The notes beneath the pieces were generated by a model, which did no database searches, was not told where the DNA came from, and saw only the letters and a program-made list of their open reading frames with translations. Positions 14,201 to 27,099 of a stretch of 64,000 nucleotides of DNA are shown here, piece after piece. This DNA comes from Paramacrobiotus metropolitanus (lineage: Eukaryota > Tardigrada > Eutardigrada > Parachela > Macrobiotidae): positions 310,001-374,000 of the forward strand of contig NW_026570288.1 of NCBI RefSeq assembly GCF_019649055.1, in the 5' to 3' direction. How positions within the stretch are numbered: position 1 is the stretch's first letter; each line of letters starts with the position of its first letter. Both the position numbers and the translations under genes were made by a program.

Positions 14201-16096
14201 AAGGCCTAAAAGCAGGCTGAGTTAGCTAGTACATTTCGTATTGTGCATGTACCCAGTCATCCAAACCAAAATCACTTACCTTTGCTACCGAAAGAATCAT
14301 TTCTGGGATCGATAGCACGAGCTCGTTATGCTGTAGTAGAAAATCATCGTAAATACAATTTTTTTCAAACACTTAGTTACATTTCATTGCAGTTACGTAT
14401 CTATAATAACTGTTAAGCAACATACCGTTTCGTCGAAAGTGTACGTATGACTGTACACGGCTTTTGCAGTTTCCCTAACTTTTTTCATAAACGGCTCAAT
14501 CTTTTCGTATTGAGGAAGGACAAAAGTCATTGCGACGATATATTTGTACGCTTCGAAAATCACCTGGAAATACGATTACATGACGTAATCACCTGGTCGT
14601 AAAAGCCGATCCATAATGGATATTGCGAGTAGAAAACTAAACTAAAAAAAAAGTAGCGCTTACATCGTCATCAGCGCTTCCCATATCCACTACGAGCGGT
14701 AAATAGTCCGGCCCTTGATTAGGTATGGAATGAATGAATACCTGCAATTCATGCACAACGCAATTACAACAATTCCCTCGTGCATTATCCTCACATTAAT
14801 AAATTCACGCTGCAGTGCTTACGTATTCGCTGTTGGTCATGTTCAGTCTGTAAGCAACGAGCTGCAATTGCAATCAATAATCCACAGCAACAATTTTAAG
14901 AATGACGTTAAAATGGCTTACCATCATTTTCCGAAGTTCATCAGCCCGAGTGAGAATAATCATCACTAAAATTTTATAATTTAGAAAAGCTGGTAAGCAA
15001 GGCACGAGTACCGTTAGGTCAAGGTAAAAACCTACTTACCCCTGCTTTGTGATTTGGCGCGTTGCAATCTGACCTCGTAATCGGGATTCGACCGGGAATC
15101 ATAGCTTTCCAAGTAGAACTCATAACCCGAATTACCGGATAACAATGGCTTCAGTGAGCGACAGTAGATCCCGAGAAAAGCGGAAATCGGCGGATACAGC
15201 GTAATGTCGTCGCAGAACACCGTTACCGTTCTCCAGTTGTAATATTTCAAGAACGCCACGGTGGCCGGTGCCTGACTACCCAGGCTTGTTGGGGCAAATG
15301 ACAGAACTGTCGGATAGCGCTTCTTAATGGCCAGCCGAGCGTCCACCCCGGTACTATTCCATAAAAAGTGAGATCGATCTTCTCGAGCTCCAAATAGAGC
15401 ATGGTTTTGAACTGTACATACCTCATCAGCAACGGCACATTGACTTCTACAAATTACATGTTCAAGCAGCACGCACATAATGAGATAGTTTAAGGATATG
15501 ATCATTCAGTTCACCTCGGGCAAAGTCTCCAAGTGTCATCATCTCCAGACTGCATCCTGAAAATTTATTGCTCTTTCGCGTTCATATACGTAATTCTCAA
15601 GGCCGATAGTCTCATAGTTATTATGAAAATACAATGCTTAAGCAACTATGTTAGCAAAATAGCCGAATATACAAAAGTTGGCCATTTTATAGGGTTTTTA
15701 AGTAAGTATTGCTAATAAACAAATGTTTGGCTTAAAGTTGCGTCTATTTACTGTTTATTACACATGCGCAAAAGAAACTGTACCGGATGACATCATTAGG
15801 GGAAATCCCTGGATATTTTGTAGTAAATCGTAAATTTCCCCCGTAACCGCATACATCGCCGACGCAGCATCTCCACAATCTGGTAGTCCCGGTTTATGAA
15901 AAACCTGTCGGGTGTAGTTGACAAACAGTGCTGGATATGCTTCCGCAACCATTTGCAGAGCAACATCAAAGTACGGCAGGGCTGCATAGTAACCGTATAA
16001 CGGATTATCGCCGATGGACACAATGATGATATTCAGACTGCTGGACTGTTGTACCACACCCGTAACCACGCAGACCGTTATGAATCTTGCGAACAT
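11258..16096 (-). CDS. Receptor guanylate cyclase, copy 3
   Basis: This is a complete receptor guanylate cyclase of about 22 exons. I chose the ATG at 16096 ([13 protein letters not shown]...) because it opens a signal peptide; an in-frame ATG at 16228 would add 44 polar residues. Exon 1 ends at a GTACAG donor near 15800. Ligand-binding exons include about 15050-15345 ([13 protein letters not shown]) and 13950-14205. The membrane exon is about 13640-13740. The juxtamembrane and kinase-homology exons are about 13330-13590 ([12 protein letters not shown]), 13075-13260 ([10 protein letters not shown]) and 12660-13020 ([10 protein letters not shown]). The coil is 12370-12605. Cyclase exons are 12090-12320 ([18 protein letters not shown]), 11890-12025, a short MPRYC exon near 11800-11830, and 11600-11650 ([13 protein letters not shown]). 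The last exon encodes [14 protein letters not shown] and stops at 11258-11260. The first metal-binding Asp is Ser (12233-12235). Confidence 0.92.
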
Positions 16097-17006
16097 TTTC
16101 CTGTCGACAGAAATATCTGCGCTTATCGAGGATGGCTTAACATGTGACCGCATAGCCGACAGTCTGTATACCCAGCTGCTAACAAGCTCTGGGGAGGTTA
16201 TGAAAGTGTATCCTCTCTTCCGACGCAATTACGTGAGTTGTTTGATTAGTATGCATCGGAAATTATATTTACCAGTTCCGACGAGAAATACAGTGACATC
16301 CTTAACAGAGACTGTACGCGCATATTTGAACTGTTCACGCTATGAAATAATGTCAAAGCAGTCCTGTTGCTTATATAACCGTTGTGATAAAGCTACTAAC
16401 GATAAGGTATGTACAAGACTCAAGGAGTCTATGGACAAAACAGCGGAATTTTGAAACAGTACAGTTGCATGAGTTTTGTCGCAGAAATAAGGCTTTTCTG
16501 CACATAAAGCCGCTATAAAGCGTAAAACACTCAAGACTTGAAAGCGCATTAAATGACGTTTTCGGAGCTGATGAAGTGTTGTGCTGGCATTCAATGGACG
16601 TAAACTGTGTGGGGATATCCAAAATTTGTAATGCCGGTTATGCTATATATAACACACTCTGGGATAAATAAATCAAACCTCTCACTGACAGCAAAGCCAG
16701 GCGCGCAATCCACCAACGGATATTGAGGAAACGCGCAAACTGTTTAATAATTTAATAACTGCACACATTTGCACTTCAAGCCCATTCATGAGTAATGTAA
16801 CGTAACAGTTATCAGAGATATCTATCAAGTTATTAACTTTATTAACGTAACTTACGTAAGCAATGTAAGCAGTTAGCAGAGACATCTATCGAGTTATTAA
16901 ACTTTATTACTGCATGCAATGCAGTCAATGACCTGCATTAACGCAAGACTACAAGGGCTCTTCAAGTAGAAACGTTTTCCAGTGGAAAACGTAAAATGGC
17001 AGACAA
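16097..17006. other. Intergenic, copy 4 to copy 3
   Basis: About 0.9 kb. It holds a tandem duplication (16806-16909), a 10-bp-arm palindrome with a one-base centre (about 16970-16990) and, on the minus strand, a TATATATAG string near 16640, about 540 bp upstream of the copy 3 start codon. No gene is visible. Confidence 0.5.
16806..16909. repeat. Imperfect tandem duplication (about 64-bp period)
   Basis: A block of about 40 bp at 16806-16845 recurs at 16870-16909 with a few substitutions. Both contain CAGTTA, CAGAGA, ATCTATC and GTTATTAA in the same order. It lies about 100 bp 3' of receptor cyclase copy 4. Confidence 0.75.
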
Positions 17007-20000
17007 TTAAATTACAGCGCTTCTTGCCGGCTTGAGCCAGTATGTATCAATCCATCCTTTTCCCTGAAATGTAAATTTTAAGTAGTATTACGCGAATGCA
17101 TATTTTGTTATATTGATGGCCTTTTCCCAATAAAGGATTTAGATAGTGTACATTCACCAGGGTTACCCGTACGGTTCATTTGGATGCTACACTGTTACTT
17201 ATTACCTTGACGTTGATCTGTCCACGTGGTTCAAGGAAAAATTCCCCATTCGTTTCCAGTAGACGCTTTGTGTCAGGGCTTACATGGATTTTTCTCTCTG
17301 CGCGAAACCAGATCCATGAAAAGAAATCGTAGCGAAACATAATGTGTCGTATATTTGACAATTCACCCTCTCCGTGACTTTCCATTCTACTGGCTGTGTT
17401 GATGGTGTCCCCAAAACTGCATCACGTAAAATCTCGTTTAGATAAACATTTGACATTTCGTAAACATTGGCGAAACTGGACTGCTTCTTAGTAAATAGTT
17501 AAAATACTGACATGCAATAACGGGGCATCAAAAGTCCAACAAAACCCGCAGCTACCGGTCCTACAAAAATCTCATGTCATACACGTCTCCAAATTCTGCT
17601 TTTCGGAACAATAAGAATTACCACTATGAATGCCGATTCTGATTGGAAGATATGTTTTAAGATTATCCGTTGTGCAGTTGCGTAAGACGCGGAGCGCCAG
17701 GGACGCTATCTGGTTGCAGTGTGCGTTATCGTTCCTGATTGGAACCCCGCTGGCAACCTGTGCTCGCAACGAAAAAGCGATTTCTATAGGTCGGTAACGA
17801 AAGTACCGAGTTTTAGTTAACCTACGACGTAACCGTCTTTGATGGTCTCCACTTTGTATACGTCGAACGGGACAATCTGATTATCCACAAACGTGTACAG
17901 CTCATTGAGAAAGGTGCACACTTCGAAGGGTGTCCGGGATTTGCAGAAGACGTCGAAGCCCACCATACTGCTAAAGTATAACGTCAAGCAGTCGTACGAT
18001 TCCGGAGGCACGAGGATCTTATTCCGCAGTGAAGAAACTAATGATCTAAAACGTAAAGTAACGATGATAATCCGTGAAATAAACTTAAGGAAGGACAACG
18101 GTCATTACGGTGGGATCATTTCGGCCAGAAGCAGGTCAACTTTCTTCCGTTCTAGTAAAAGCTCCTCGGTGCGGTGCGCAACCGTCTGCTCCAGATGTTC
18201 GGCATGCTTTTCAAGGCGGTTAATCAAACTACCGACAACTGTGCCACTCGGCTGGTATTTGCCCAACGTATTCATAATACTCCTGACGGTCGGTCGGACA
18301 ATGGGATCAACGGCGCAACACTGACCAATCACGTTGCGAGCTTGCGTTTGTAGTGGAGTCGTTACTTTCATGCTCTCTAATAATCAAAAAAATGTTAGCA
18401 ACGTTATTTTTTTTTTACATAGCCACATTCCGGCTTGCTGAGTTCAACTTGTTGCAGTAAAAGAAGCCGGTTACTTTACCAAGTTGAATTTCTTTGGCCG
18501 AGATCACCGCATGTCCACGTAATATCTCAAAGAAAATTACTCCGAGGGAGTAAACATCCGCCTCCTGGGAAGCACTACCAGACTGTCCTTCGGGAGCTAC
18601 AACCACATCTCCACCGTTAATGTCGACCTCTCTTCTGGCCGTCATTCGCAAGAGTTTGGCAGTGATATCGCAGATTTTTGCCGTAAAGCGATCATCCAAA
18701 ATCACGCTGAGACTGGAAAGACTGCCGTGCTTTCGGAAAGGCGTCCTGTTATGAATGTAATTGAGGCCCTACAAACAGCCATGTATTGACAAATAGTCAT
18801 GTATTTGCCAAACTTGGATATGCAGCACTTCTACATATATACGTCATTAAGGAGCTGTTTTTACCGTTAAAATGTTGAACAGGAAATAGGTTTGTATCGC
18901 ACTATCCGCGATGATTGTTTCGTGGGCGAAAATGGAGCGCAGCGTGCCACGACCGGCTTCCCATACGACACACATGGTTTTCTCCAGAAAACCGATCCCA
19001 TAAAAAGTCGCAATGCAGTCATTGTGCAGGGCTTTAATCTGCATAATTACAATATATGCACATGACATCGCTTTCACCAGCTTTGCGCCAACTGTGTGCA
19101 TTTCATGGAACAACGTCCAGTCTTGAAACAGTACTCGTATTGTTCTGGTGTACCTGAGCGAGACATTTCCGTAGAGCTGCATTAGAAACCAGTTCGTCCT
19201 CTCGCACTCCACTGTCGGGAATCAGACGTAGCCATGCCGGTTCGCCTTGATATTTGCCCACCTCAATGACATCGCATTTTGATGCTGGGCTTGGCAGCTC
19301 CAGTAGGTTTGCATCCAACAGCCACCAATTGGATTGATCGTTATAAGCGGATCGCTTTCTACAACCGAGACACAGTGTCATCAAGCAACGCACGACAACA
19401 GATCAGTGAGATCACCAAAGAAATCCTTTTTCTCACATGCAGTAGATCGAAATTCCAATCAGGATAGCGGAAACAGCAATTATACCACACAAAGCGCCAA
19501 CGATTATAGGCATGATGTCTGCAACATTCAATAATCAGGCACTAGAGGAAGTTGATGCGTCATGCACCATGTCGTCAATACCGGCGTCAGTTGTGCAGCG
19601 GTCATTCCGATATCCGCAAGCCGGACGGTTTAACGGTGGGGCGTAATTGCCGTTCCATTCATCCGCCAAGTGGGACAGTTTTGTAAAGACGCGGGTAACG
19701 GCATCGTAATGCCATGCAATCTGCAGAACAAAATTGCAATCAGGTTAAAACACAATTATTCACACCATACGAAACAGGAACCAATCTCTCTTCTTTTATG
19801 GGTATATTATTAGATCCACTTGTCAATGACCAATATATAGTACCGTATTTGTAATACACCGTATGGAAAATTGTTTTACCTCCAACATCGGTTTTACTCC
19901 TATCGCAAAGGTCAAGAAGAAATTGATGAGAAATTGTTTACTTTACTGACATCCTTTTAACTGCATAATATTAATTTTTGCAAAAGGCAACAACAGATGC

Positions 20001-22345
20001 AGTCATCATGTCATGCAAGAATTACATCGTTGATATACTGTACAAAAAAACTGCGATTGTATATACTCGTATAATATATATAAACTTTCGAGTCTGATAT
20101 CTATAAAACAAATTTCAGAAACTACTTTTTTATGCCTGAGATGCGAGGTGTTCATTAGTTACCTCGAACGTCCTGCTCGTCGTATTCAAGCGCGAATAGA
20201 AAGTATCACATAGCCGCATTCCCACGGGACTGAACACAACAGATCGAAAATCACCAATATCGAATCGCTTGCTCAGAAACAAATTGAGGAATCCCTTGGG
20301 TTCCATGCCGCTGATCGGCGTCGCGGATTCGTTAATTGCCTGGAAAAGTGCATTGAGACAATGAGTAAATTTGCATGTGCAGACGTTTCTGTTCAACCAG
20401 TTTAATACCTTTGCCATAGAGAAGATCATCTCGGGAATGGCTTGGGTGATTTCATTGCGCTGCAGAAACATCCGCGTAAATATCGGTGCAAATTGTAGAA
20501 CCAGGCAACCTCAGACTGCTGACCTTTTCATTGTAATCGTAGGTGTAATTATAGACGTTCCTTGCCCGTTTGTTCACGATGTCCATGTAGGACTGTATGC
20601 GACCGTAGTCGGGCAAGACGAAGGTCAAGGCGATCAGCTGTTTATAGGCGTTGAAGATTATCTAACAATTACTCGTCGATAATTGATTACGCTGGATGTC
20701 GATGACCTTGGTGTGATCGATTACCTGATCGTCAGGCGATCCCGTATCGACTTCCAGTGGGATATAATCAGGTCCTTGGTTTGGTACCGCGTGAATGTAT
20801 ACCTGCGCAGTTCAAACGATTATCAGCCAGAAAACCTTAGCGTATGACAGTGCAGTTCTTTTACTTACATATTCGCTGTTTGTCATATTCAGCTTGTGTG
20901 CAATAATCTGAAAAATTATAGACCAAAACAAATCAATTTCCATTGCCGAACAAAGTTTCTAAATGTAACGGTACTATAACCAAAATTAACCAAAATTTAC
21001 CATAATTTTCCGTAATTCGTCCGCTCTAGTCAGAATGATTATCACTGCAAAATATGAATACTTCGTATGAAAATTTAGACATAGAACTATAAAAATATAG
21101 AAACTTTGACGAAGATTTGTTTGTTTAAAATAACGACGATGAGATTTTAACCAACCTCTGCTCTGCGACTTTGCTCGCTTTAATCTTGCTTCGTAACCGG
21201 GATCAGTTTTCGAATCGTAGCTTTCCAGATAGAATTCATAGCCGGCATTGCCGCTGAGCATCGGCCTGAGTGTGCGGCACAGAGTACCCAGAAAGGCACT
21301 GGCCGGCGGATGTAGAATGAGATCATCGCAAAATAACGTGACAGTGCTCCATTTATAATATTTCAGCAGGGAAATGGTGGCTGGTGCCTGGTTGCCTTGG
21401 CTTGTGGATCCGAATCCCAGAAATGTAGGGTACCGTTGCCGATTCACAAACCTTCCATCAGTTGATGTGCTGCAGTCGACAATCTTACAACTGAATATTC
21501 TCAACTTAATAAAATCTGCACCACAATAAAACCTTACCTGGCAAATAGCGGCACGTTTACCTCTGTAACAAAGAATTCATGTACGTACATAGTTTTGATG
21601 AACAACTACAGCAATTTTGTACAGGCGTCTACGATAATACGTGGTAGATCACAAAACTGAAATAAGGCCAAACAGTTTTAATTTGGATAATTTTGATTAT
21701 TGTCCATTAACACAGACAATTATATAAAAGTATTGGTTTTTACCGAATAAGCAGCAAAGCAGTTTATCGACGCCATTTCGGTGTGCGCCCAAACTTATTA
21801 AGTGTGCCACCAAAGACATCGGCTTACGACGTGTATTACTGCGGACATTCATGCATATTTTATTTTAGATTTGCCTCGAATTTAACCCAACTGATTGTAC
21901 CTCGGGAAAAATCAGCAAGAGTCAGCATTTCGGGACTGCAGCCTGAAACAATCCGCAAAAATGAACTGTAATATTATTTTACTAATAGCATCCGGACACT
22001 GCCGTATTTAGCACATTTACCCGGCGACATGAGAATAGGAAATCCGTCTGTTTTCTGCAGAAGATCGTAGATATCTCCGGTTGTGGCGTACATCTCCGCT
22101 GCAGCGTCCAAACAGTCCCGCAATCCTGGTTTGTGAAATACCTGTACGGTATGATTGCGGAAAATATCGGGATACATGGAGGCAGCCTTCTGAAATGCCA
22201 CTTCGTAATGCGGCCATGAAGCATAGAATCCATACAGCGGGTTGTCGCCGATGGTCACCACGATGAAGGTCAAACGGCGACTGCTTATACCACTTAGCAA
22301 AATCAGCAAAACTGTGACAGTAAGTATGGAGATTCCGCATTTCAT
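17007..22345 (-). CDS. Receptor guanylate cyclase, copy 4
   Basis: This is the cleanest copy and shows about 22 exons. The start at 22345 ([18 protein letters not shown]) gives a strong signal peptide. Exon 1 ends at 22021 with a GTAAAT donor. Next come [14 protein letters not shown] (about 21900-21941), NVPLFAR (about 21540), a large ligand-binding exon (about 21155-21478, [13 protein letters not shown]), then exons down to about 19560. The membrane exon (about 19436-19525) reads [14 protein letters not shown]. Kinase-homology exons are about 19160-19370 ([12 protein letters not shown]), 18865-19045 ([10 protein letters not shown]) and 18470-18770 (KHGSLSS). The coil is 18105-18371. Cyclase exons run from 18045 to 17210 with [47 protein letters not shown]. 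The final exon encodes [13 protein letters not shown] and stops at 17007-17009. Ser replaces the first metal Asp (17967-17969). It is most similar to copy 5. Confidence 0.93.
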
Positions 22346-24367
22346 TGAGCCGACGATGGCAACAAATTCCGATTCTCGTTCGACACGACAAGCGGCCTTT
22401 GAGCAAACGAAGCAAGTGGTATTGTATGTGAACAGTGTTATAAAATAAACTGTTATTGACAACCGGTATCGCACGGGAGCAGGAAGTAATTATCACGACC
22501 ACTCGGGATACTGCAACTAAATAACCCAAGAGAACGCTTCCGAATACAAGCGTTTATCAGCTGGGAGGAGCCGGTATTAGTGGCACATGCGTGAGCGCAC
22601 GGAATGGACATTCGATATCTTTATATATAAGATACAATCAGGAATCAAATAAATACCGCCCAGCGTATTCCGTACCTGGATGCGCAAACTACTGTATCCC
22701 TTAAAGTCTTATTTACTCAGCGTATATTATCCGGTATCGATTTGTACTGCCGCGCCAAATGTACGAGTAATAACAACAACAACATACGCTCTGTAATTGT
22801 TGCTATCAATACAACTGTCGGATTTGCGAGAAGCATCGGATCTGATAAAAGTGATAAAAGTGATCTGACCCAAACTGATAAAAAGTGGATCATTATCAGA
22901 GTCTGCAGAATTTCACCGTGGTCAATGAAGTGATAAAAATAGGGATCATGTAGTGTATGATTAAATGCGACGACGTAGAAGGCCGGCAGGAATGCTTGCC
23001 GATATTCTTTTATAACAAATTAATTTTGACGCGACGGCAAAGAATTTAAAAATGACTGTAGAACTAGTAAATTAAAAATTAACTGGAATTAAAAATAAGC
23101 ATATTATGCTGTTTATGGAGAAAAAGGCTGATCTTTACAGAAATGAAGTAAAACTGCAAGAGCGAATCTGCTCATATTTCAGTGATATATATACCTATAT
23201 ATTCATTGATCGTCAAAGAAATGGATGCGTCAAATTATCCCATTTGCAGGTTCGTGCATTGCTGCCACAATGTGCTTTGGTGCCACAACGATATTGGTGC
23301 CATATAAACATGTATGTTTGTGCACAGCGTCAAGCTGAATAATACGGAAGATACAATTTGCCAGTAAACCAAGTGGTACACTAAAGTGACTAAACAGTCC
23401 ACGTTAAATATATTATTGATATTGAGATCCACTTTGGGGTATAGCGTGATGGTACTTTTCATTTTCAAAACATCTGTTATTAACGGTGCCCAATGCTTCT
23501 TTTCCAAAATGTCGTGCGCCATTCTATAAGTATTTATTTAGCTCTGTTTGAACCTGGTATTTGTGGAGCACTTGATTGTGACTAGACCAGCTTCATGGAA
23601 AGCTACACTAGAAGTATGTGATCAGCCGAGGTCAGATGAATTTTCCCAGCTTGCTAGAATATTGGCTACAAGAACTACTGTACATACAAGAGAACCTCAT
23701 TGCGGGTACCTTTATCATCTAACATTTAGCTTTTTATGTACAGATTTTATATACTCGTTAGCATGGTGGACAGTATATAAATCTACAAACGGTTTCTGTT
23801 GATGAAATCTGCAACTATAATCAAAGGTCATGCTGCCCATGTAAATAAAACACCCAAGGCTCATGTAATTGAATAGTTAAGGCAAAAAGCTTAACTGCAC
23901 GAATGGCCACAAAAAATCAGAGTGATAAGGGCAGTAAGAATCTTTGTGGTGTTGTCTTTTCGATTGACAAGAGGTAAAGAGCTACTCTAGGCTTTCACAA
24001 GGCCTTTACGTCCAATCTTTGAAAATAATAAGGTATTCATTGATAAAAAAGTGTGTATGAACATCTTAAAAATTTCTATTAAACGCGAAGAGTTTTAGCT
24101 ATGCCGCGTAGTACGTACATAAACTGTTTCAGCGGAACATCTATAATTTTAAACCATTCAAGAAAAATTGCTGCAAAATTTAATAAACGGAAGCAAGGAA
24201 ACAACAAAGTTTATTAGCCCTGAGGATGAAATTGCACACCAAAGAGAAAACAAATGCACTTTATTACTGCTTAAACACTGCCTCAAGCTCGAGCACCTTA
24301 CACTACAGAAACAGTCTTTGCGATACAGAACTGCACCAAAAGATACAGCACATTGCTTCCGCTAAAG
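22346..24367. other. Intergenic with candidate copy 4 promoter
   Basis: This 2.0 kb contains, on the minus strand, a TATATAAAG string (about 22620-22632) some 280 bp upstream of the copy 4 start codon. Short TGATAAAA repetitions occur at about 22842-22890. Several open frames of 60-95 codons here show no family features or plausible splice context, and I do not call a gene. Confidence 0.4.
22618..22634 (-). promoter_or_regulatory. Possible TATA box for receptor cyclase copy 4
   Basis: The minus strand reads CTTATATATAAAGATA, a good TATA-box match. It lies about 275-290 bp upstream of the chosen ATG, so a transcription start near 22590 would leave a 5' leader of about 240 bases. Only the string and its position support this. 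Confidence 0.3.
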
Positions 24368-25545
24368 ATGATCGCCACATCGCATCTATTTGTGTGCATA
24401 GTAATTGCGGAATCGCACGGTGAGTAAGGTACGATATTTACTTTACCGGCAAGGTTATTTAAACTCTACTAAAGCCAATATTTACAATCCGTTCGTAATA
24501 ATTTTCCATCATTATTGTCAGTTTTTTTAACGCTTGTACTTTGTAGTTGTCGTTGGTGCGCTACATGATAGGACAGTTCCAAAATATGAAACAGAATGTG
24601 AGAACTCGAAGAATCCCCCTCCCAAAGCAGAAGGCTTTACCAGCATAGAAATACTGCCTTTTCGCACGGACCGAGTAACCGCGGACGAATGCCACTTATG
24701 GCACGAAATGGACTGTGGAAACGGCCAGAAAAGTTACTGCTACGGACCATCCGGCATATCCAGCACGTATTTCACTATGGACTGTGTATGGGGCGGCACA
24801 AGATCAGCCATGGCCGTGTTCGCACGAAATATTAGCAAGGTTAGTCCGCAGCGCGCGATCTTTGTGGAAATGGTCGAGAGAAACGACACGGAGGACCCCG
24901 TCCACCCGGATGTCTTCCAGCCAATCCACAAACAGCTCATCAGGAATCGAAGAATGCGTGACTTCGCCCATCACGGCGAAGTTATTTGATATTGGATTGG
25001 TGCCTAGTCTGGTCGCGTTGAACGTTTATTCCTGTAGGGATTTGATAATTAAGCGGCATCATTTTTCCCGCATGATGAATGCACGGATGATCGTTTTCAC
25101 GGTGACCACCATCCGGGACATGGAACCCTACAGTTTTACCGACCTACCGAATTTGCAAAGCCTGTCGCTGGAAGACAGACTCCTGCACCGGGTGAATCAT
25201 GTTCGGGCAGAACCCTGTACATCGCGCAAACGGTCACCCGATTATTGTATCACTGATCAGGATATTGGCGCGGTCCAGCGTCTGTATTGCGACTGTTCCT
25301 TGGCGTGGTATCGGAATTTCCTCAAACGGAAACCGTATTTGACGCAGTCACGGAAAGAGGGCGAAGTGTTCATTATTGGTAATTATTTGAGCGAAGAATT
25401 TGAAGGTATCCCCAGGTCACAACAGTCGCATAATGTTTACAACGCGAATTGTGGCCAGCAGTTAACTTCGAATCTGGTGATGTTTAAATACGTAGTAACC
25501 TCTGACAACACTTCCTGCTATAACGTAAATTGCAAACTTGTTTAG
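24368..25545 (+). CDS. Secreted leucine-rich-repeat-like protein (two or three exons, or frameshifted)
   Basis: Exon 1 (24368-24419) encodes MIATSHLFVCIVIAESH, a signal peptide, and ends at a GTGAGT donor. The acceptor TTTGTAG at 24546 restores phase (codon G|TT). Exon 2 is a cysteine-containing ectodomain (YETECENSKNPPP, CHLWHEMDC). The downstream part, in another frame, has LRR-like segments (LVPSLVALNVYS, FTDLPNLQSLSLED) and a capping-like YCDCSLAWYRNFL, ending at TAG 25543-25545. The two frames join cleanly if 24841-24943 (GTTAGT...CATCAG, 103 bp) is an intron, giving ISKGIEECVT. However, that stretch also reads as plausible protein (DPVHPDVFQPIHKQL), so a frameshift near 24935 in a decaying gene is the alternative. 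No membrane anchor follows, so the product is likely secreted. Its binding partner is unknown. Confidence 0.65.
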
Positions 25546-25752
25546 TTTATCTTATCTTTTGGAAGAACATTTGCGTACATATACCCTACGTTTATCAATT
25601 CAATGTACTACATTATTATTATTTTTTATTATTATTATTCATCGTGGAGCAGGTAGCCCATTTCCGGCTAGGGTGACATTCTAGCTGGGATTTTAAACCT
25701 GGCCAAATAGCAAAATCGAAAAGTACGAGTGCAGATAGACAGAAAAGACGTC

Positions 25753-27099
25753 CTAAACAAAATTGACACGGTTCAAAGCTTGCTTAAAGGCACCAACTGT
25801 ATGAATATGGAACAGATCAGAAAAATTAGAATCAACAAAAAATGTCCACAATTTATTAAGTTTCCAAGCAAAGGTCGTCTCGCCAACTTTCTTCTTCGCT
25901 ACCGCCTTGATCAGGATGCGGTTTCTACTCCGAAGGTTGTACGGCTTTATACGGTCATCAAATTCCACCATCTCAGAGATGTACTGCGGCACATGGAATT
26001 TTTCCGGATGTTTGATCTTGTATAACCATATCGCTTCCTTTTGTTTCCATCTCGTGAAGAGCGGTAAGATCCCATGTTGGTTCATGAACGATTCCGTGGG
26101 TATCTTTGCGTAGTTTGCAGCCGCTCGGACACCGTTACGATGCATCGCGGCCAATTTATCACGCAAGCGCACAGATGCCCCGCTCCACACTGTAGAGCAG
26201 TAGTCCAGATGCGACTGAACAAAGGCATAGAAAAGCGCAATGCGTTGGGATGTTGGCAGGCCGACTTTAACACGATTTAACAGTGATATACCGTACCGAA
26301 CATTCTTCTGGACCTTTTTAACATGGTCAGCCCAACTGAGATGTTCATCCAGTATCACTCCAAGATGTTTCACTGACTTTTCTGGAAGTAATTTATGACC
26401 GTTCAGCATTACGCTTACGTTGGTTTCGCGATTATGCGCTGAACTTATTAGTAACAAATTCGATTTTTTCTCGTTGACGAACAACCGGTTGGAATTAAGC
26501 CACTCACAGACTGCCGGTAGTGCTTCAGTTAGATCTTTTGCTGCGTCCGCTTTCGTGTTAGCAACAGCATAGCAGATGGTGTCGTCAGCAAAGCTTTCTA
26601 AATGCACGTTTGGTAGCCTCAGTTTCAGTAGGGCATTAATGTAAATTGTAAATAAAATGGGACCAAGTATAGACCCTTGCGGAACGCCTGCCCAAACATG
26701 TTCCCACGAAGAGAACTTCATGCCATGACGTACACGTTGCGAGCGGCCGGTCAGATACGAGTAAAACCATTTTAACGCTGAAGACTTTACTCCTATATCA
26801 CGGAGTGTCTCCAACAGAGTCAAATGGCACACTGACGGAAAAGCTCTTTTCAAATCAAGAAAAACAACTGCAACACACTTCTTGCTATCGACAGCCTTTT
26901 TCCATGTCTCCGTCACTTTTAACAATAACGTTTCACATGAATGGCCGTTACGGAAACCGGATTGGTTAGGTGCAAGAATGCCTTCTTTTTTCAAAAATTT
27001 GTTCAGCTGCAGTTGGGCGCATTTTTCAAACAATTTTGACAAATTACACAAAAGTGAAATAGGACGAAATTCATCCGGTGTTGTTGGATGAACAGTTTT
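25753..27099 (-). pseudogene. Retrotransposon reverse transcriptase
   Basis: The frame contains the RT palm motifs: LNKFLKKEG, NQSGFRNGHSCET, VVFLDLKRAFPSV (motif A), GVPQGSILGPILFTIYIN (motif B) and SFADDT (motif C, catalytic DD kept). NEKKSNLLLIS and a thumb/C-terminal region follow (HLGVILDEHLSW, SHLDYCSTVW). This arrangement matches CR1/jockey-group elements. It is open for about 430 codons, so decay is recent apart from the break upstream. It is out of frame with the endonuclease part. The C-terminal region ends LNRVNFV before the stop at 25753. Confidence 0.88.

Noticed and set aside
23106-23802. Several open frames of 76-95 codons in the 22.3-24.4 kb gap
   Set aside because: No signal peptide, motif or splice pattern, and overlapping frames on both strands point to chance.
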